Source: Proteinivorax hydrogeniformans (GTDB taxonomy: Bacteria > Bacillota > Proteinivoracia > Proteinivoracales > Proteinivoracaceae). From it: a stretch of DNA of 64,000 bases. The notes under the pieces were generated by a model, which searched no databases, was not told the DNA's origin, and worked only from the letters and a program-made list of their open reading frames with translations. Positions 18,121 through 27,947 of the stretch are shown here, piece after piece. The first letter of the stretch is position 1; every line of letters begins with the position of its first letter. Location of the stretch: assembly GCF_040515995.1 (NCBI RefSeq), contig NZ_CP159485.1:248001-312000 (forward strand), written 5' to 3'. A program made the translations under genes and the position numbers.

Positions 18121-19255
18121 AAAAGTCTTTAAACCCTTATGGAGTGTTAACGTACAAAAAACAGAAAAATGGCTATCAAATATGTCTGCCAAAGGCTACC
18201 ACCTTGAAGAAATTAACCTACTAACTCGTAAATTTACCTTTAAATCAGGCGCCCCCAAAAAGCTTACCTACCGCATCGGCTATCAAAGAGGAGGACATAT
18301 AATGCCTACGGCATTAAAACAAGATGGTTGGGTAGAGGTAATTTCCCAAAAAAGCTGGTATATAATAGCCAACGAAAAAGAAGATTCTAAGATAAAAAGA
18401 TCTCCAGTACGCTTTGGACTATATAAAAGAAACAGCTTGATGCTGACAATTTGCGCTGCATTTTTAATTTACGGCACTTTAAACCTAGTTTTTCAGCTAT
18501 CTCTTTTCGGGTTAGTTTATTTTGCAGAAGTACCGGTTACCATAGTTAAAAGTCCTCTTTGGATACTAACCTTCATTTTTTGGTCAGCAGCAATTGTCTT
18601 TTGGTGCAGTATAATTTACTCAACATTTGCCTTAATTAAATCCAATAAAAACCTTCAGCTAAATAACGTAGAGCAAACCTACTTTGAAGAGCCTAAAGAT
18701 AGCAAAAACCCAGTTATAAAAAAACGCTTTATTCTGTGGTGGATTTATCCAGACAAGTTAGAAAAATGGCTTGAAAACATGGAAAGACAAGGATACAACC
18801 TACACCGCATAGGAAAAAAAGGCATAACCTACTGGTTCGAAAAAGGCAGCCCACGCAAAATAAAGTACTGCATAGACTTTCAACGTCGCCTAGACCTAGG
18901 ATACTATGACATACACAAAGAAAATGGATGGAATCTAGTATTTACAAGAAAAAACTATCCCGGAACATGGTCACTTTGGGCGCAACAGTACAAAGAAACT
19001 TTGCCCCAATTCTACAGCGAAAAATCCGATGCCATAAAACACGCCAAAAATGTATTAAAAGTTAACTTTCAGTGGCCCCTACTTTTACCATTAGCAGTCC
19101 TCATACCCTCAACCTTTAACCAAATACAGCAAGGAATAACCACAATAGACATAATAAGCACCATCATCATTGCAATTATAATAATACAGCTAACTCTACT
19201 GACCACACTATCACTCTGCTACTACAGAAGAGTAAAAAAGAGTATAAGCCAATAA
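18113..19255 (+). CDS. DUF2812 membrane protein partnered with PadR
   Basis: A 380-residue protein. I place the start at ATG 18113, with GAGGAAG in front inside the end of padR; the ATG at 18086 lacks a site. Two DUF2812 repeats are visible: one near residues 10-90 (EKWLSNMSAKGYHLEEI, PKKLTYRIGY) and one near 205-290 (LEKWLENMERQGYNLHRI, PRKIKYCIDF). Two membrane helices separate them (about 108-135 and 150-180) and two more end the protein (about 325-345 and 350-372). The domain has no known function, but its genes very often follow a PadR gene. A copy of its 3' end is found again at 19505. Confidence 0.9.
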   Translation: MIKKVFKPLWSVNVQKTEKWLSNMSAKGYHLEEINLLTRKFTFKSGAPKKLTYRIGYQRGGHIMPTALKQDGWVEVISQKSWYIIANEKEDSKIKRSPVRFGLYKRNSLMLTICAAFLIYGTLNLVFQLSLFGLVYFAEVPVTIVKSPLWILTFIFWSAAIVFWCSIIYSTFALIKSNKNLQLNNVEQTYFEEPKDSKNPVIKKRFILWWIYPDKLEKWLENMERQGYNLHRIGKKGITYWFEKGSPRKIKYCIDFQRRLDLGYYDIHKENGWNLVFTRKNYPGTWSLWAQQYKETLPQFYSEKSDAIKHAKNVLKVNFQWPLLLPLAVLIPSTFNQIQQGITTIDIISTIIIAIIIIQLTLLTTLSLCYYRRVKKSISQ

Positions 19256-19258
19256 AAG

Positions 19259-19295
19259 AAGGCCCGCTTACAAAACAAAAGCGGGCCTTTTTTTG
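19259..19295 (+). terminator. Terminator of the PadR-DUF2812 operon
   Basis: AAGGCCCGCTT and AAGCGGGCCTT arms around a 9-base loop, followed by seven T. Confidence 0.92.
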
Positions 19296-19334
19296 TATTA
19301 GTAGCCCCACTCAGCCTCTATGTAATTTTTGCAT

Positions 19335-19366
19335 TTGTAGAGGAGCACTACAGTGCTCCAGCAGAA
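19335..19366. repeat. Solitary copy of the tandem-array palindrome core
   Basis: The 32 bases match the core of the 4.7-5.7 kb array with one mismatch, including the full 18-base palindrome GGAGCACTACAGTGCTCC at 19342-19359 and the AGCAGAA on its right. It shows that the element is dispersed, not only tandem. Confidence 0.85.
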
Positions 19367-19461
19367 CTGATTGAGATAATCCACTCAAAGTAACTCATCC
19401 AACAATCCTAGGGCAACCATTTCCTGTTATACGAGATTTGTCCTATTATGTAACTAATTTC

Positions 19462-19485
19462 GTTATCTTTACCGGGGGGAAAATA
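19462..19485 (+). repeat. 24-base intergenic motif, copy 1
   Basis: GTTATCTTTACCGGGGGG followed by AAAATA. It matches 21645-21668 in 22 of 24 bases. Both copies lie in the gaps before genes on the same strand. Role unknown. Confidence 0.6.
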
Positions 19486-19504
19486 AGCCTGTATTTATAC
19501 AGTT

Positions 19505-19565
19505 TAACTCTACTGACCACACTATCGCTCTGCTACTACAGAAAAAATACAAAAGGGCATAAGCT
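19505..19565 (+). pseudogene. Fragment of a DUF2812 gene 3' end
   Basis: The stretch repeats the end of the preceding DUF2812 gene (19191-19249) almost exactly over its first 38 bases (one mismatch, at 19531). It would read LTLLTTLSLCYYRK in the same frame. It is a leftover of a duplicated PadR-DUF2812 unit. Confidence 0.8.
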
Positions 19566-19779
19566 GACGGCAAACAACACATAACATGAAAATTTTAACA
19601 TTTACTTTTTAAAGGTGTTTTAAGAAAAATGTCGAATATTGTAATTGATAGGACCTAAGTCCCAAATTGTCTTTATTCATTCTTATTTAATATAACCTCA
19701 TCGCTTAGCAAAATAGGTTAAAAATCAAGCTAAGACTAGGACCTACTATTTAGATGCACTATCAAAAGGAGGAATTTAA

Positions 19780-21519
19780 ATGAACAGTATTAAAACTAGG
19801 CTTATAATTCTTATATCGTTATGTACATTGATAGCAGCAATAATACCTGTAACACTAGGTTTTATTAGCAGTGATAATGTCACAAGAACTGTGATGGATG
19901 TAACAAGTGAAGATAGGCTAAGTAGCACAATTAACTTACTTGAAGACAGGATAAAAAATGAGATGGGAGACCTTAGCTTAGATAGCGGTCAATTGGTAAC
20001 TGAAGACGGCCATCAAATAACAGATCAGCACGACGTTTTGTTAGACTTTGCAAAAAGATCGGGAACAGAGGTTACTATTTTTAAGCGTTCAGGCGGTAAC
20101 TTTGTAAGAGTTTTAACCAGCATCACCGATGAAAAAGGAGACTACGTCGTAGGAACAGAACTTGAACATGATCATATACATAAAGAAGTCATCGAAGGTA
20201 ATAACTACATTGGTGAAGCAAATATATTAGATGAAGCTTTTATTACCAAATATGTACCCATAACAGATGGCAATAATGAAGTAATAGGACTATACTTTAC
20301 AGGCATGTCGGTAAATGATGTTAATAACTTAATAGGGAGCATAAGAGACCAAGGAGTTTTAGTGGTTGCAATCGTGACTATCGTAATAATTGTTCTAAGC
20401 CTTATAGCTAGTTATCTTATTGGGGCAGGTACAACCAAACCTATCATAAATATAACCAACAGACTAGAAAGGTTAGCATCATTAGATTTTACCGATGAAG
20501 AACATAGTAATATCGACAAGTATACAAAAAGAAAAGATGAAATAGGAACAATGGCTAGTGCCTATAACATTATGAAAAAAGAAGTATCAGCCCTTATAAA
20601 AGCAAGCTCAAACTTTTCAGAACAGCTGGCAGCCTCCGCAGAGGAGCTTTCTGCCACCAGCGAAGAATTCTCAAAGTCATCGGAAGAAGTCGCTAAATCA
20701 GTGGAAGAAATAGCAAAGGGAGCAACTTCTCAAGCACAAGTAACGGAAAAAGGCACAGCAAACATAAATGACCTTGGTACGTGTATAGAAACAAACCAAG
20801 ATAACGTCGATAAACTTAACATCTATACTAAAGAAATAGATAGCATAAAAAATGACAGTAGCGGTATAGTAAATAACCTAACGCAAAAAAACAAGCAGAC
20901 CAATGATGCAATCGTAACAATAAATGACAATGTATTAGAAACTAACAAAGGAGTTCAAGATATAACAGAAGCTAATGAAGTTATAAAAAATATAGCTGGA
21001 CAAACCAGCTTGCTAGCTTTAAACGCAGCTATCGAGGCAGCTCGGGCAGGAGAAGCTGGAAAAGGATTTTCAGTAGTAGCAGAAGAAATAAGTAAGTTAG
21101 CTGCGGAATCTGCTAAATCAGCAGAACAAGTGAGTAAGACAATAGAAAAGCTTTCAAATAAGAGTAATGAAACTGTAAAAGTTATGGAAGATACTGAATC
21201 AATAGTTTTAGAGCAATCAGACCTAGTTACAGAAACAAAATCAAAATTTGAGCAAATTAGCGACAAACTTAAAAGCATAGAAGCTTCACTAAAGGACGTA
21301 AATGACTCTGGGCATACCATGCTAATAAAAAAAGATGAAATAGTAAGCGTTATAGAAAATATAGCCGCTTTAGCACAGCAAAATGCTGCGGGAACAGAGG
21401 AGATAACAGCTTCCACACAACAACAATCCGCCGCCTCAGAAGAAATAACAAGATCCAGCGAAGAGCTAGCAAAACTAGCTGAAGAGCTTAGAGGAAATAT
21501 AGCTAAATTCAAGCTTTAA
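19780..21519 (+). CDS. Methyl-accepting chemotaxis protein with single-Cache sensor
   Basis: A 579-residue chemoreceptor with AAAGGAGGAATTTAA before the start. TM1 is about residues 7-30. The sensor, about 31-190, fits the single-Cache (Cache_3-like) type found in receptors for organic acids: [36 protein letters not shown] and [18 protein letters not shown]2 is about 193-217, then HAMP and a signalling domain with tip [20 protein letters not shown]. The ending AKFKL matches two other receptors in the window. A TGTCGAA word at about 19630 upstream could be a Spo0A box; this is weak. Confidence 0.94.
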   Translation: MNSIKTRLIILISLCTLIAAIIPVTLGFISSDNVTRTVMDVTSEDRLSSTINLLEDRIKNEMGDLSLDSGQLVTEDGHQITDQHDVLLDFAKRSGTEVTIFKRSGGNFVRVLTSITDEKGDYVVGTELEHDHIHKEVIEGNNYIGEANILDEAFITKYVPITDGNNEVIGLYFTGMSVNDVNNLIGSIRDQGVLVVAIVTIVIIVLSLIASYLIGAGTTKPIINITNRLERLASLDFTDEEHSNIDKYTKRKDEIGTMASAYNIMKKEVSALIKASSNFSEQLAASAEELSATSEEFSKSSEEVAKSVEEIAKGATSQAQVTEKGTANINDLGTCIETNQDNVDKLNIYTKEIDSIKNDSSGIVNNLTQKNKQTNDAIVTINDNVLETNKGVQDITEANEVIKNIAGQTSLLALNAAIEAARAGEAGKGFSVVAEEISKLAAESAKSAEQVSKTIEKLSNKSNETVKVMEDTESIVLEQSDLVTETKSKFEQISDKLKSIEASLKDVNDSGHTMLIKKDEIVSVIENIAALAQQNAAGTEEITASTQQQSAASEEITRSSEELAKLAEELRGNIAKFKL

Positions 21520-21560
21520 GCAATTAAATATGCCTACTAGGTCTAGATAAGCCAGTTCCA

Positions 21561-21598
21561 AAAAAGATAAAGGGAGAAAACCTCCCTTTATCTTTTTT
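21561..21598 (+). terminator. Terminator after the single-Cache chemoreceptor
   Basis: AAAAAGATAAAGGGAG and CTCCCTTTATCTTTTTT form a nearly perfect stem around four A, with a T tail. Confidence 0.92.
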
Positions 21599-21644
21599 AA
21601 TGCCCAAAACATACGGTCCTCCCAAACCACCAAAATCCATTTAT

Positions 21645-21668
21645 GTTATCTGTACCGTGGGGAAAATA
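21645..21668 (+). repeat. 24-base intergenic motif, copy 2
   Basis: GTTATCTGTACCGTGGGG followed by AAAATA, two mismatches from 19462-19485. It lies ~125 bases before the next gene. Confidence 0.6.
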
Positions 21669-21792
21669 GATCTTTTAAACAATTACAGAAGCATAAAATT
21701 AAAAGGATAACTATATAAAAAGTAGAATATTTATACCTAAGCAGGTTATTTTAAAACTTTTACCAAAACAAACTTAGGAGTTGAACATAGAG

Positions 21793-23274
21793 ATGAAAAT
21801 GGGAGAAAGCAAGAAGGACAAAAATAAAGCAGCCCCTATAAGCGAGGAGCACAAAGAAGACAAAAATAACCAGTCTCGCTACCAGTTCATAAACATTGCT
21901 GCCTTGATACTAGTGATAAGTGCATTTTTAATAATATCATACTACTCATCCACCCATAGAATTAACGCTCAAGTCAGCCCCGAAGGATCTGCAACCATAA
22001 CGGGAACTGGCAGATACAAAGTAGGAGAGGGGATAACCATCAAAGCAGAGCCAAATGAAGGATACGCATTCGTAAAGTGGACAGCGGAAGATAAGGAGCA
22101 GCGTGTGCCTCGAACAAGAGTTTTTAACTTAACCGTTGAGGATAGCCAAACCTATGTAGCACACTTTGAAAAAGCCACATACACATACTTTGTTCAAAAA
22201 GCACCAGGATCGCAAGAAAGGATTAAATGCTTTCATGGAGAAGAAGTAATCCTAAAGCCCGAACAAAAAGAAGGCTATATATTTGAAAAATGGACAAAAA
22301 GTTATTGGGAAGATGATAATGAGTTTAAAGAAAAAGAAATCTTCGACGAAACCCTTAAATTTATAGCAAAAGATTATACAAATATGAATATAAGAGCCCA
22401 TTTTATAAATGAAGAATTGGAAAAATATTTTTCCAAAGCCCAAAAAGCAATAGATGAGCAAAACTGGCTTAAAGCAGCTAAATATGTAGAAAAAGCCCCA
22501 AACCTGGCCGAACACGAAGTTGAACCAAAATTATACGAGCTATCCAGCATCATAACGCCTGAACTAATAGACATAATAAAGCAAGCTATAAAAGAAGAAA
22601 ACTGGGCCAAAGCCAGACAATACCTAGATGCAGGGATGAAAATGCCAACTGCATTCCACCATAAGCAACCTTTCTCCATAAGTCATCTAGACGCACTTAA
22701 AAAAGCCCTAAAAAATGATAAAGTCATAACTAAAGCACAGGTTAAACAAGGCATTGAAAAAGCAGAACACCTACGCCCAGCGCAAGCCCATCAAGATATT
22801 TTGCAAAAAGATCCCAATCAGCTATACAAATGGTTTAAAAATTTAACGCTATGGAGCAATAAAGTAGAGGCGATTCCAACGACAATCTTTAAAGAAGAAG
22901 AAACCGACAAAGAGTATATAAATCACTACTATGTGTTTGAAGAACAAGCAATCAAAAAAATCGACTCTGCCCTAAAACAATATCATCAAGAACCAACCAC
23001 CGTATCTATCCAAGCAGAAGAGCTAACCTTAGATGAAGATACTTCAGCTTATGTTATGAACTATGTGCCCAACATGTTTATGGGAGCAACCATACTAATA
23101 AACGACCCAAAGCTAATAGATATTCAAGTGGAAGATGAGTTTGTAATCATTGATGTGGAGCTAAAGGAAGATATTTCTAATAATATACGAGCAGGTAAGT
23201 ACCAGATTAAGTATAAGATTTACAGAAGTGAAGATGGAGAGTTTAGGGTAAAAGAATATTCTTCCTCACTTTAG
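21793..23274 (+). CDS. Membrane-anchored protein with divergent InlB B-repeat domains
   Basis: A 493-residue protein. The start is uncertain: AGGAG at 21776-21780 touches an in-frame TTG at 21781 and sits 12 bases before ATG 21793, which I prefer. A cytosolic N-terminus of ~30 charged residues is followed by one membrane helix (about 32-52). Two beta-rich domains follow: one has VGEGITIKAEPNEGYAFVKW and the other HGEEVILKPEQKEGYIFEKW, the signature of divergent InlB B-repeats. The remaining ~290 residues are helical with repeated motifs (KAIDEQNWLKAAKYVEKA, QAIKEENWAKARQYLDAG) like TPR-type units, then a mixed C-terminal domain. The protein probably faces outside. Function unknown. Confidence 0.8.
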   Translation: MKMGESKKDKNKAAPISEEHKEDKNNQSRYQFINIAALILVISAFLIISYYSSTHRINAQVSPEGSATITGTGRYKVGEGITIKAEPNEGYAFVKWTAEDKEQRVPRTRVFNLTVEDSQTYVAHFEKATYTYFVQKAPGSQERIKCFHGEEVILKPEQKEGYIFEKWTKSYWEDDNEFKEKEIFDETLKFIAKDYTNMNIRAHFINEELEKYFSKAQKAIDEQNWLKAAKYVEKAPNLAEHEVEPKLYELSSIITPELIDIIKQAIKEENWAKARQYLDAGMKMPTAFHHKQPFSISHLDALKKALKNDKVITKAQVKQGIEKAEHLRPAQAHQDILQKDPNQLYKWFKNLTLWSNKVEAIPTTIFKEEETDKEYINHYYVFEEQAIKKIDSALKQYHQEPTTVSIQAEELTLDEDTSAYVMNYVPNMFMGATILINDPKLIDIQVEDEFVIIDVELKEDISNNIRAGKYQIKYKIYRSEDGEFRVKEYSSSL

Positions 23275-23388
23275 CACCTGACCCCTGGCAGAGGTAAGCA
23301 ACCAAGGGCCCCATAAGCTGTACTTATATAAAAAATCAACTTTTCCAAGCAAGCTCAAATCAAACGACCAAGCATGTAAAACTTACCC

Positions 23389-23417
23389 TGTCAATCTGAG
23401 CGATAAGCGAAGAATCT
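23389..23417 (+). repeat. Degenerate copy of a dispersed GTCATCCTGAGC-type repeat
   Basis: TGTCAATCTGAGCGATAAGC followed by GAAGAATCT. It resembles a short repeat found widely in bacterial genomes as GTCATCCTGAGC...AGCGAAGGATCT. A reverse-strand copy is at 54762-54788. Confidence 0.6.
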
Positions 23418-23481
23418 ATGCTTTTAAACCAAAAGTTTACCGAAAAAGAGCAAAAGACGAAAGCAAAGATTAGCTAAAAAC

Positions 23482-23529
23482 ATGGGCAAAAAAGGGAGCG
23501 CAAAAAGCGCTCCTTTTTTTTGCCCATGA
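23482..23529. terminator. Long palindromic bidirectional terminator
   Basis: CATGGGCAAAAAAGGGAGCGC and its near-perfect complement around AAAAA (GCGCTCC then eight T and GCCCATG). It lies 208 bases after the InlB-repeat gene, with nothing coding between. Confidence 0.85.
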
Positions 23530-23580
23530 CCCATTTGGCGAATATCAAAATATCAAAGGCCTGGCCCTAAGAATTTCGCA

Positions 23581-23643
23581 AATTTATACGTAATATATTA
23601 GGGGGGCTATCTCTTATTTCCATGGCAGACCCCAATGTTTTGT
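23581..23643. repeat. 63-bp dispersed hairpin element, copy 1
   Basis: It starts AAATTTATACGTAATATATT and ends ACCCCAATGTTTTG. The reverse complement is found at 52412-52473 with about six differences. The rest of the gap 23275-23837 shows nothing else I can name. Confidence 0.85.
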
Positions 23644-23837
23644 CATACAAATAGTAGGTATAATTATTTTGTCATGGTTTAAACAAGAACATATTAACCT
23701 AAAATATCAACGCCCAGCATGCAGCTAATTTTAAAAAGGAGTTTTTCGCAGATTTAATATATTTATAAAAACGTAAACAAGGAAAACAAAACTCTAGCTA
23801 GAAGTTATTCAAATAACATATTAAAGGGGGAAATCGA

Positions 23838-25649
23838 ATGAATCAGTTTTATTACTTAAACAGTAAAAAAGCAGATGCAATTTTCAAAAGCCCTAGTAAA
23901 GCTTGGGACGAATTCAACGCTAATAAACTTAAACCATTTCAGCTTGATAGTCCCAACGAAACAACAAACATAGAAAATATAGCATGCTACTCAGAAAACC
24001 ACCTCTACATAATAATAAAAACCAAACAAGAGGAAATAACCCACCGCGATCGATCATACCAAAACGGTGATGGGTTTCACCTAGTCCTAGCAGCTCCTAA
24101 AGAAAACAACTTACCTAGCGATGAATTTTACGTCATAGGCATAAGCCCATTAGCAACAGACGGATTCAGAAAATTTGTATGGTATAAAAATATAGACCTT
24201 GCTACTAGCCATCTAAAAGACACAGTGATTAAAACCAGTAAAACTAAAACCGGGATATATATCATGGCAAAAATACCTTGGAAAGAGATACAACCAATAA
24301 AGGGGCTTCTTTTAGAAAAATACGGCTACAACATAAGCTATGTTCAAGCAACCATAGACGGCAAAAACACATATATTTTAAAAGAAGACAGCAAAATTCA
24401 AAGCGAACAGTCCTTGAGAAAATATTTGCCTTACCAGTTTGAAAAACCTAAAGCTGCTGATAAGATAGAATATAATTTAGACATAAACAGTAAACACTGT
24501 AAAGTAGGAGGACAGCTTAAACTATCACTTGCCATCAACAGCAATGTAAACAAAGAAGCCACTTTACAAGTTACTTGCAAAAACAAGCTTTTATCAAAAA
24601 AGAAGATTTTGATCAATAAAGAACTATTTAAAACTACATTCCCTGTTGTGTTGGAAGACCTACCTCTAGGAGAAAATGACATAGACATTCAAATAACAGG
24701 CAAGGACTTAGATGTAAAAGAAAATAGAGCGGTATTTATCTATGACCATTCAAAATTTGAAAAAGTCAAAGAGGATGTAAATAACCTTTGGGTAACCAAA
24801 GAATCAACTGATCAATTTATTAAAGAAAGTATTATCTCCACAAAATTTCAATGGCAGAACATGATGGAGGAGCTTAAAAAGCTCAAACCCTACGAAGAAT
24901 TTCAAAAAATAGAATCATATTATAAAAGCACCATAAATGATCTTCAAAAAGTAAAAGAAAAAAAACACCTATTTTAACCAAACCAAGCAAATAGATTAGC
25001 ACACTTAAGCGATATAGACAAAACCCTACAGCCCTATTCAATATACATACCTAAACCAGCCAACCATAAAACTTTAAAGCTATTAGTATTTCTACACGGT
25101 AGCGGAAGTGACGATAGATTTATTCAAAATAATAAACTCCTACATAAATTTGCAAATGAGCATAACATTATAATTTTATCTCCATTTGCTAGAGGGACAT
25201 CCCACTTTTACTGTCCAGAAGAAGCGATGGAGGATGTAGTGGAATTAACCAGAAAAATAGCTGGTATTTTCAGCATCCCAAAAGCCAGAACAATCTTAGG
25301 TGGCTTTTCGATGGGCGGCTATGGTGTTTACAGGATTTATGACTATTGCCCAGATTTCTTCACAAGCTTAGCTATATTTTCTGGACACCATAGTATGGGC
25401 AAAACACTCTGTGGGGGACCGGACTATGGCACTCCAGACAAAATATCACTATTTAAAGACATCCCCATGATAATCTTTCACGGCTCAGAAGATAGAAACT
25501 GCCCCTATCAAGAAGTTAAAAATTTTTTTGATGAAATAACAAAAGTAAACCCCAACTGCACAATCCATGTGCAACAAGGAGAAGGACATAGCGGACTAAC
25601 ACGTCAGTGGTACAACAAATTTTCCAAGTGGATATCAATATCCACCTAA
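23838..25649 (+). pseudogene. CBM9-like domain fused to an alpha/beta-hydrolase esterase, interrupted by an in-frame stop
   Basis: The first open part, 23838-24977 (RBS AAAGGGGGAAATCGA), has ~200 residues resembling a CBM9-like carbohydrate-binding fold (QNGDGFHLVLAAPKEN, FVWYKN, GIYIMAKIPWKEI), then a beta-sandwich and a helical linker, and ends at TAA 24975-24977. The same frame stays open from 24978 to 25649 and encodes a complete hydrolase: oxyanion-hole LLVFLHGSGSDD, nucleophile Ser in GGFSMGGYG, Asp in GSEDRNCP and His in GEGHSGL. The hydrolase N-terminus lies before any usual start codon, so both parts must be one ~603-codon gene broken by a nonsense change or read through. It is probably an esterase acting on a polysaccharide-bound substrate. 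Confidence 0.85.
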
Positions 25650-25803
25650 TAACATTTTAAATCTGGTAAGCAATTTTCCAATTATCCATATCAATGCAAT
25701 TTAAATGTCATCCTAGGCCACGATTATCAACCTAAGCCACCCTCGCCATCCTCTGAGCATCAGCGGAGGAGCTTATCATTCCACAAAAAGGAGTGTAAAC
25801 TAA

Positions 25804-26216
25804 ATGAATATAGAAATAATTTTCTATGGCGATAAACCAGTTCAAGACAACCAACTAAAATTTGCAGTAATAATGGCTAAATACAAAGGAAAATGGATTC
25901 TATCAAAACATAAAGAAAGAACCACATGGGAAATACCAGGAGGGCGTAGAGAAAGGGGAGAATCCATTGACAACCCGCTAAAAGAGAACTAATAGAAGAA
26001 ACAGGAGCACAGAAATTTATCATAAAACCTGTATCCGTCTATTCTGTAAAAAGAGAAGAAGAATCCTTTGGCAAGCTATATTATGCCGAAGTGCAAAAGC
26101 TAGGCAAATTGCCTGACTTAGAGATAGGTGAAATCAAATTATTTCATCAGCTGCCCAGCAACCTAACCTACCCACAAATACAACCACAGTTATTCAAAAA
26201 AGTAGCAAACAGATAA
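25804..26216 (+). pseudogene. Nudix hydrolase with a frameshift inside the Nudix box
   Basis: The first part (25804-25992, RBS AAAGGAG) encodes the start of a Nudix fold up to IPGGRRERGESIDNP. The rest continues in the +1 frame from about 25977 as AKRELIEETGA and on to a TAA at 26214-26216. Together they give a complete Nudix box GGRRERGESIDNPAKRELIE, so one base is missing near 25974-25976 (CCC). The intact protein would have about 137 residues, typical for a small Nudix pyrophosphatase that cleans up nucleotide derivatives. Confidence 0.88.
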
Positions 26217-26470
26217 AAACAGCTAATAATGCAGTTATCAAAACCCCATTCGTATCCAAGCACTTGCTTTGGGCCTATCAATCACCGTAGCAGATAAATT
26301 ATTGCCTGCGGCACAAATACCTAATTTGGCTATAAAGCTGCCATCTTGAGGTCTAGCCGAAGGATTATATTACTTAAATTAAAACCCATTGTGACTCCAA
26401 AAACGCAAAGGAGAATTCAATCCCTAAAGTAAGATGCAACTACAGAAACCGTTCACAGGAGGAAAATATA

Positions 26471-26758
26471 ATGAATGAAATATTTGAAACAACCCAAGCT
26501 CAAAAAACTATAAAAAACTACTTTGAAGAAAATGAGAAGTTAAAACTAAAGCAAATGCCAGCAAAGCAAAAACGAAAAGCAGTAATCCTAAAGCGAATAG
26601 CAGAAGAATTCAACCCTAATTCAAAATACACAGAAAAAGAAGTCAACGATCTAATAGAGAACATATACCCAGACTATGTGACAATAAGAAGATATTTAAT
26701 AGAATTTGGATTTATGGAAAGAACAAAAGACGGAAGCAAATATTGGATAAAACGCTAG
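26471..26758 (+). CDS. DUF2087 domain protein
   Basis: A 95-residue protein with a strong ACAGGAGGAAAATATA site. The region QKRKAVILKRIAEEFNPNSK YTEKEVND and the ending YVTIRRYLIEFGFMERTKDGSKYW match the DUF2087 helix-turn-helix-like domain, which is often found alone or at the end of small transcription regulators. It stands alone, with a terminator straight after it. A DNA-binding role is likely but not shown. The gap 26217-26470 before it shows nothing recognisable. Confidence 0.88.
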   Translation: MNEIFETTQAQKTIKNYFEENEKLKLKQMPAKQKRKAVILKRIAEEFNPNSKYTEKEVNDLIENIYPDYVTIRRYLIEFGFMERTKDGSKYWIKR

Positions 26759-26760
26759 AC

Positions 26761-26789
26761 AAAAAAGGGAGCGAAAGCGCTCCCTTTTT
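26761..26789 (+). terminator. Terminator of the DUF2087 gene
   Basis: AAAAAAGGGAGCG and CGCTCCCTTTTT arms around AAAG. Confidence 0.92.
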
Positions 26790-26937
26790 AAATACATCTA
26801 AACCTGTTCAAACTGTCTTAACTCCATCGTGCACCACTAACGTAGCAGGTAATTCATTGGTAGCGGACATTCTAATTCACCCCCAAACTCTGAAAGAATA
26901 GGGGTTGACCGCTGAGCAATAAATTGTATCGCCTACT

Positions 26938-27615
26938 TTAATTACTAAAAGCTGTATGCTCCCAGTATGAATCTGCTACATTTTCGAAATTACTCCTTAA
27001 AAAATTATCCCAGTTAATCTTTTCATATGTTTCTCGCCACATATTAATATTCAAAACTTCTCGTAGCTCCTCATTACCATATTGATCGGTTAGCGGAGCA
27101 TACCAAACAAGATCAACCAAATCAACATCTTCATTAGCAAACAACTCAGGAAACAGCCTTTCACTGTCAATTTTTATGCCGCCTTTTATTGCATTCCTAG
27201 ACAAATTATCATTGCTTATAAGATGAAGCACTACATTTCCATCCCCAATATTAGTATCTTTAATACGCTCAGGATAACTACTGCGGTTAGTTTCATCACC
27301 TATGGTATCAGAGATCACTCTCTTTACATAACTATCTAGTGTCTCTGGTTCAGGTTCTTCTTCTTCAATGGGCTCATCTTCACCATCATCTTCTTCTGAA
27401 TCAACAACAGCAGATTCATCTTTTTCTTCTTTAGAAGCACTGTTAGTTTCGGTAATAGCACCAACTATACCAGTAATAAAAAGCCCAATTACTAGAACAA
27501 TTACAGCCATCTTTTTCTCTTTAATTTCGAACTTCCATAATTTTGCTTTACCCTTCACCAGAGCTATAATAGCAAAAATAGTCATGCCCAAGCCTACTAA
27601 ACCAATTAATTCCAT
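26938..27615 (-). CDS. Membrane protein with acidic linker and extracellular domain
   Basis: A 225-residue protein of unknown function with a clear TTAGGAGGGTTTTTA site. It has two N-terminal membrane helices (about 3-20 and 36-55), a strongly acidic linker (about 65-92, rich in E and D), and a ~130-residue soluble domain that begins LDSYVKRVISDTIG and includes LVDLVWYAPLTDQYGNE. The arrangement recalls the acidic-linker protein at 8191 but the domains differ. The C-terminal domain resembles those of various Firmicutes hypothetical proteins that sit behind a membrane anchor. Confidence 0.8.
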   Translation of the reverse strand: MELIGLVGLGMTIFAIIALVKGKAKLWKFEIKEKKMAVIVLVIGLFITGIVGAITETNSASKEEKDESAVVDSEEDDGEDEPIEEEEPEPETLDSYVKRVISDTIGDETNRSSYPERIKDTNIGDGNVVLHLISNDNLSRNAIKGGIKIDSERLFPELFANEDVDLVDLVWYAPLTDQYGNEELREVLNINMWRETYEKINWDNFLRSNFENVADSYWEHTAFSN

Positions 27616-27661
27616 TAAAAACCCTCCTAAGTATTTGTTATAAAAAGCATAACAAAACTTA

Positions 27662-27708
27662 TTGACAAACGTATGTCAAAAGGAAACACCTTTTATTAAA
27701 AAAAGGTG
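27662..27708. other. Palindrome and hairpin in the gap before the defence island
   Basis: TTGACA-AACGTA-TGTCAA (27662-27679) is a perfect inverted repeat, followed by a hairpin with arms CACCTTTT and AAAAGGTG (27687-27708). The rest of 27616-27947 is AT-rich; just before the helicase gene come four degenerate 10-base repeats of the type AACAAAATCC. The palindrome could be an operator or part of the minus-strand promoter. Confidence 0.45.
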
Positions 27709-27947
27709 CGAGCGTGACCATTAGTGTATTCCATACTTTTGGTGTTTCATAAGCTTGGACAAATGAAGTTAATTAATTAAAGAGATGAGATATCAAAGCG
27801 CGCATAACAATGTTTTGATGTTAACACTCTTTATAAAATAGAGAATTTCTATTTACTTAAACAGGTGTTATCTATAATAACAACGAATATCTAAGTTAAC
27901 AACAAAATCCAACAAAATTCAGCAAAGTTCAGTAAAGGATGGTGACT

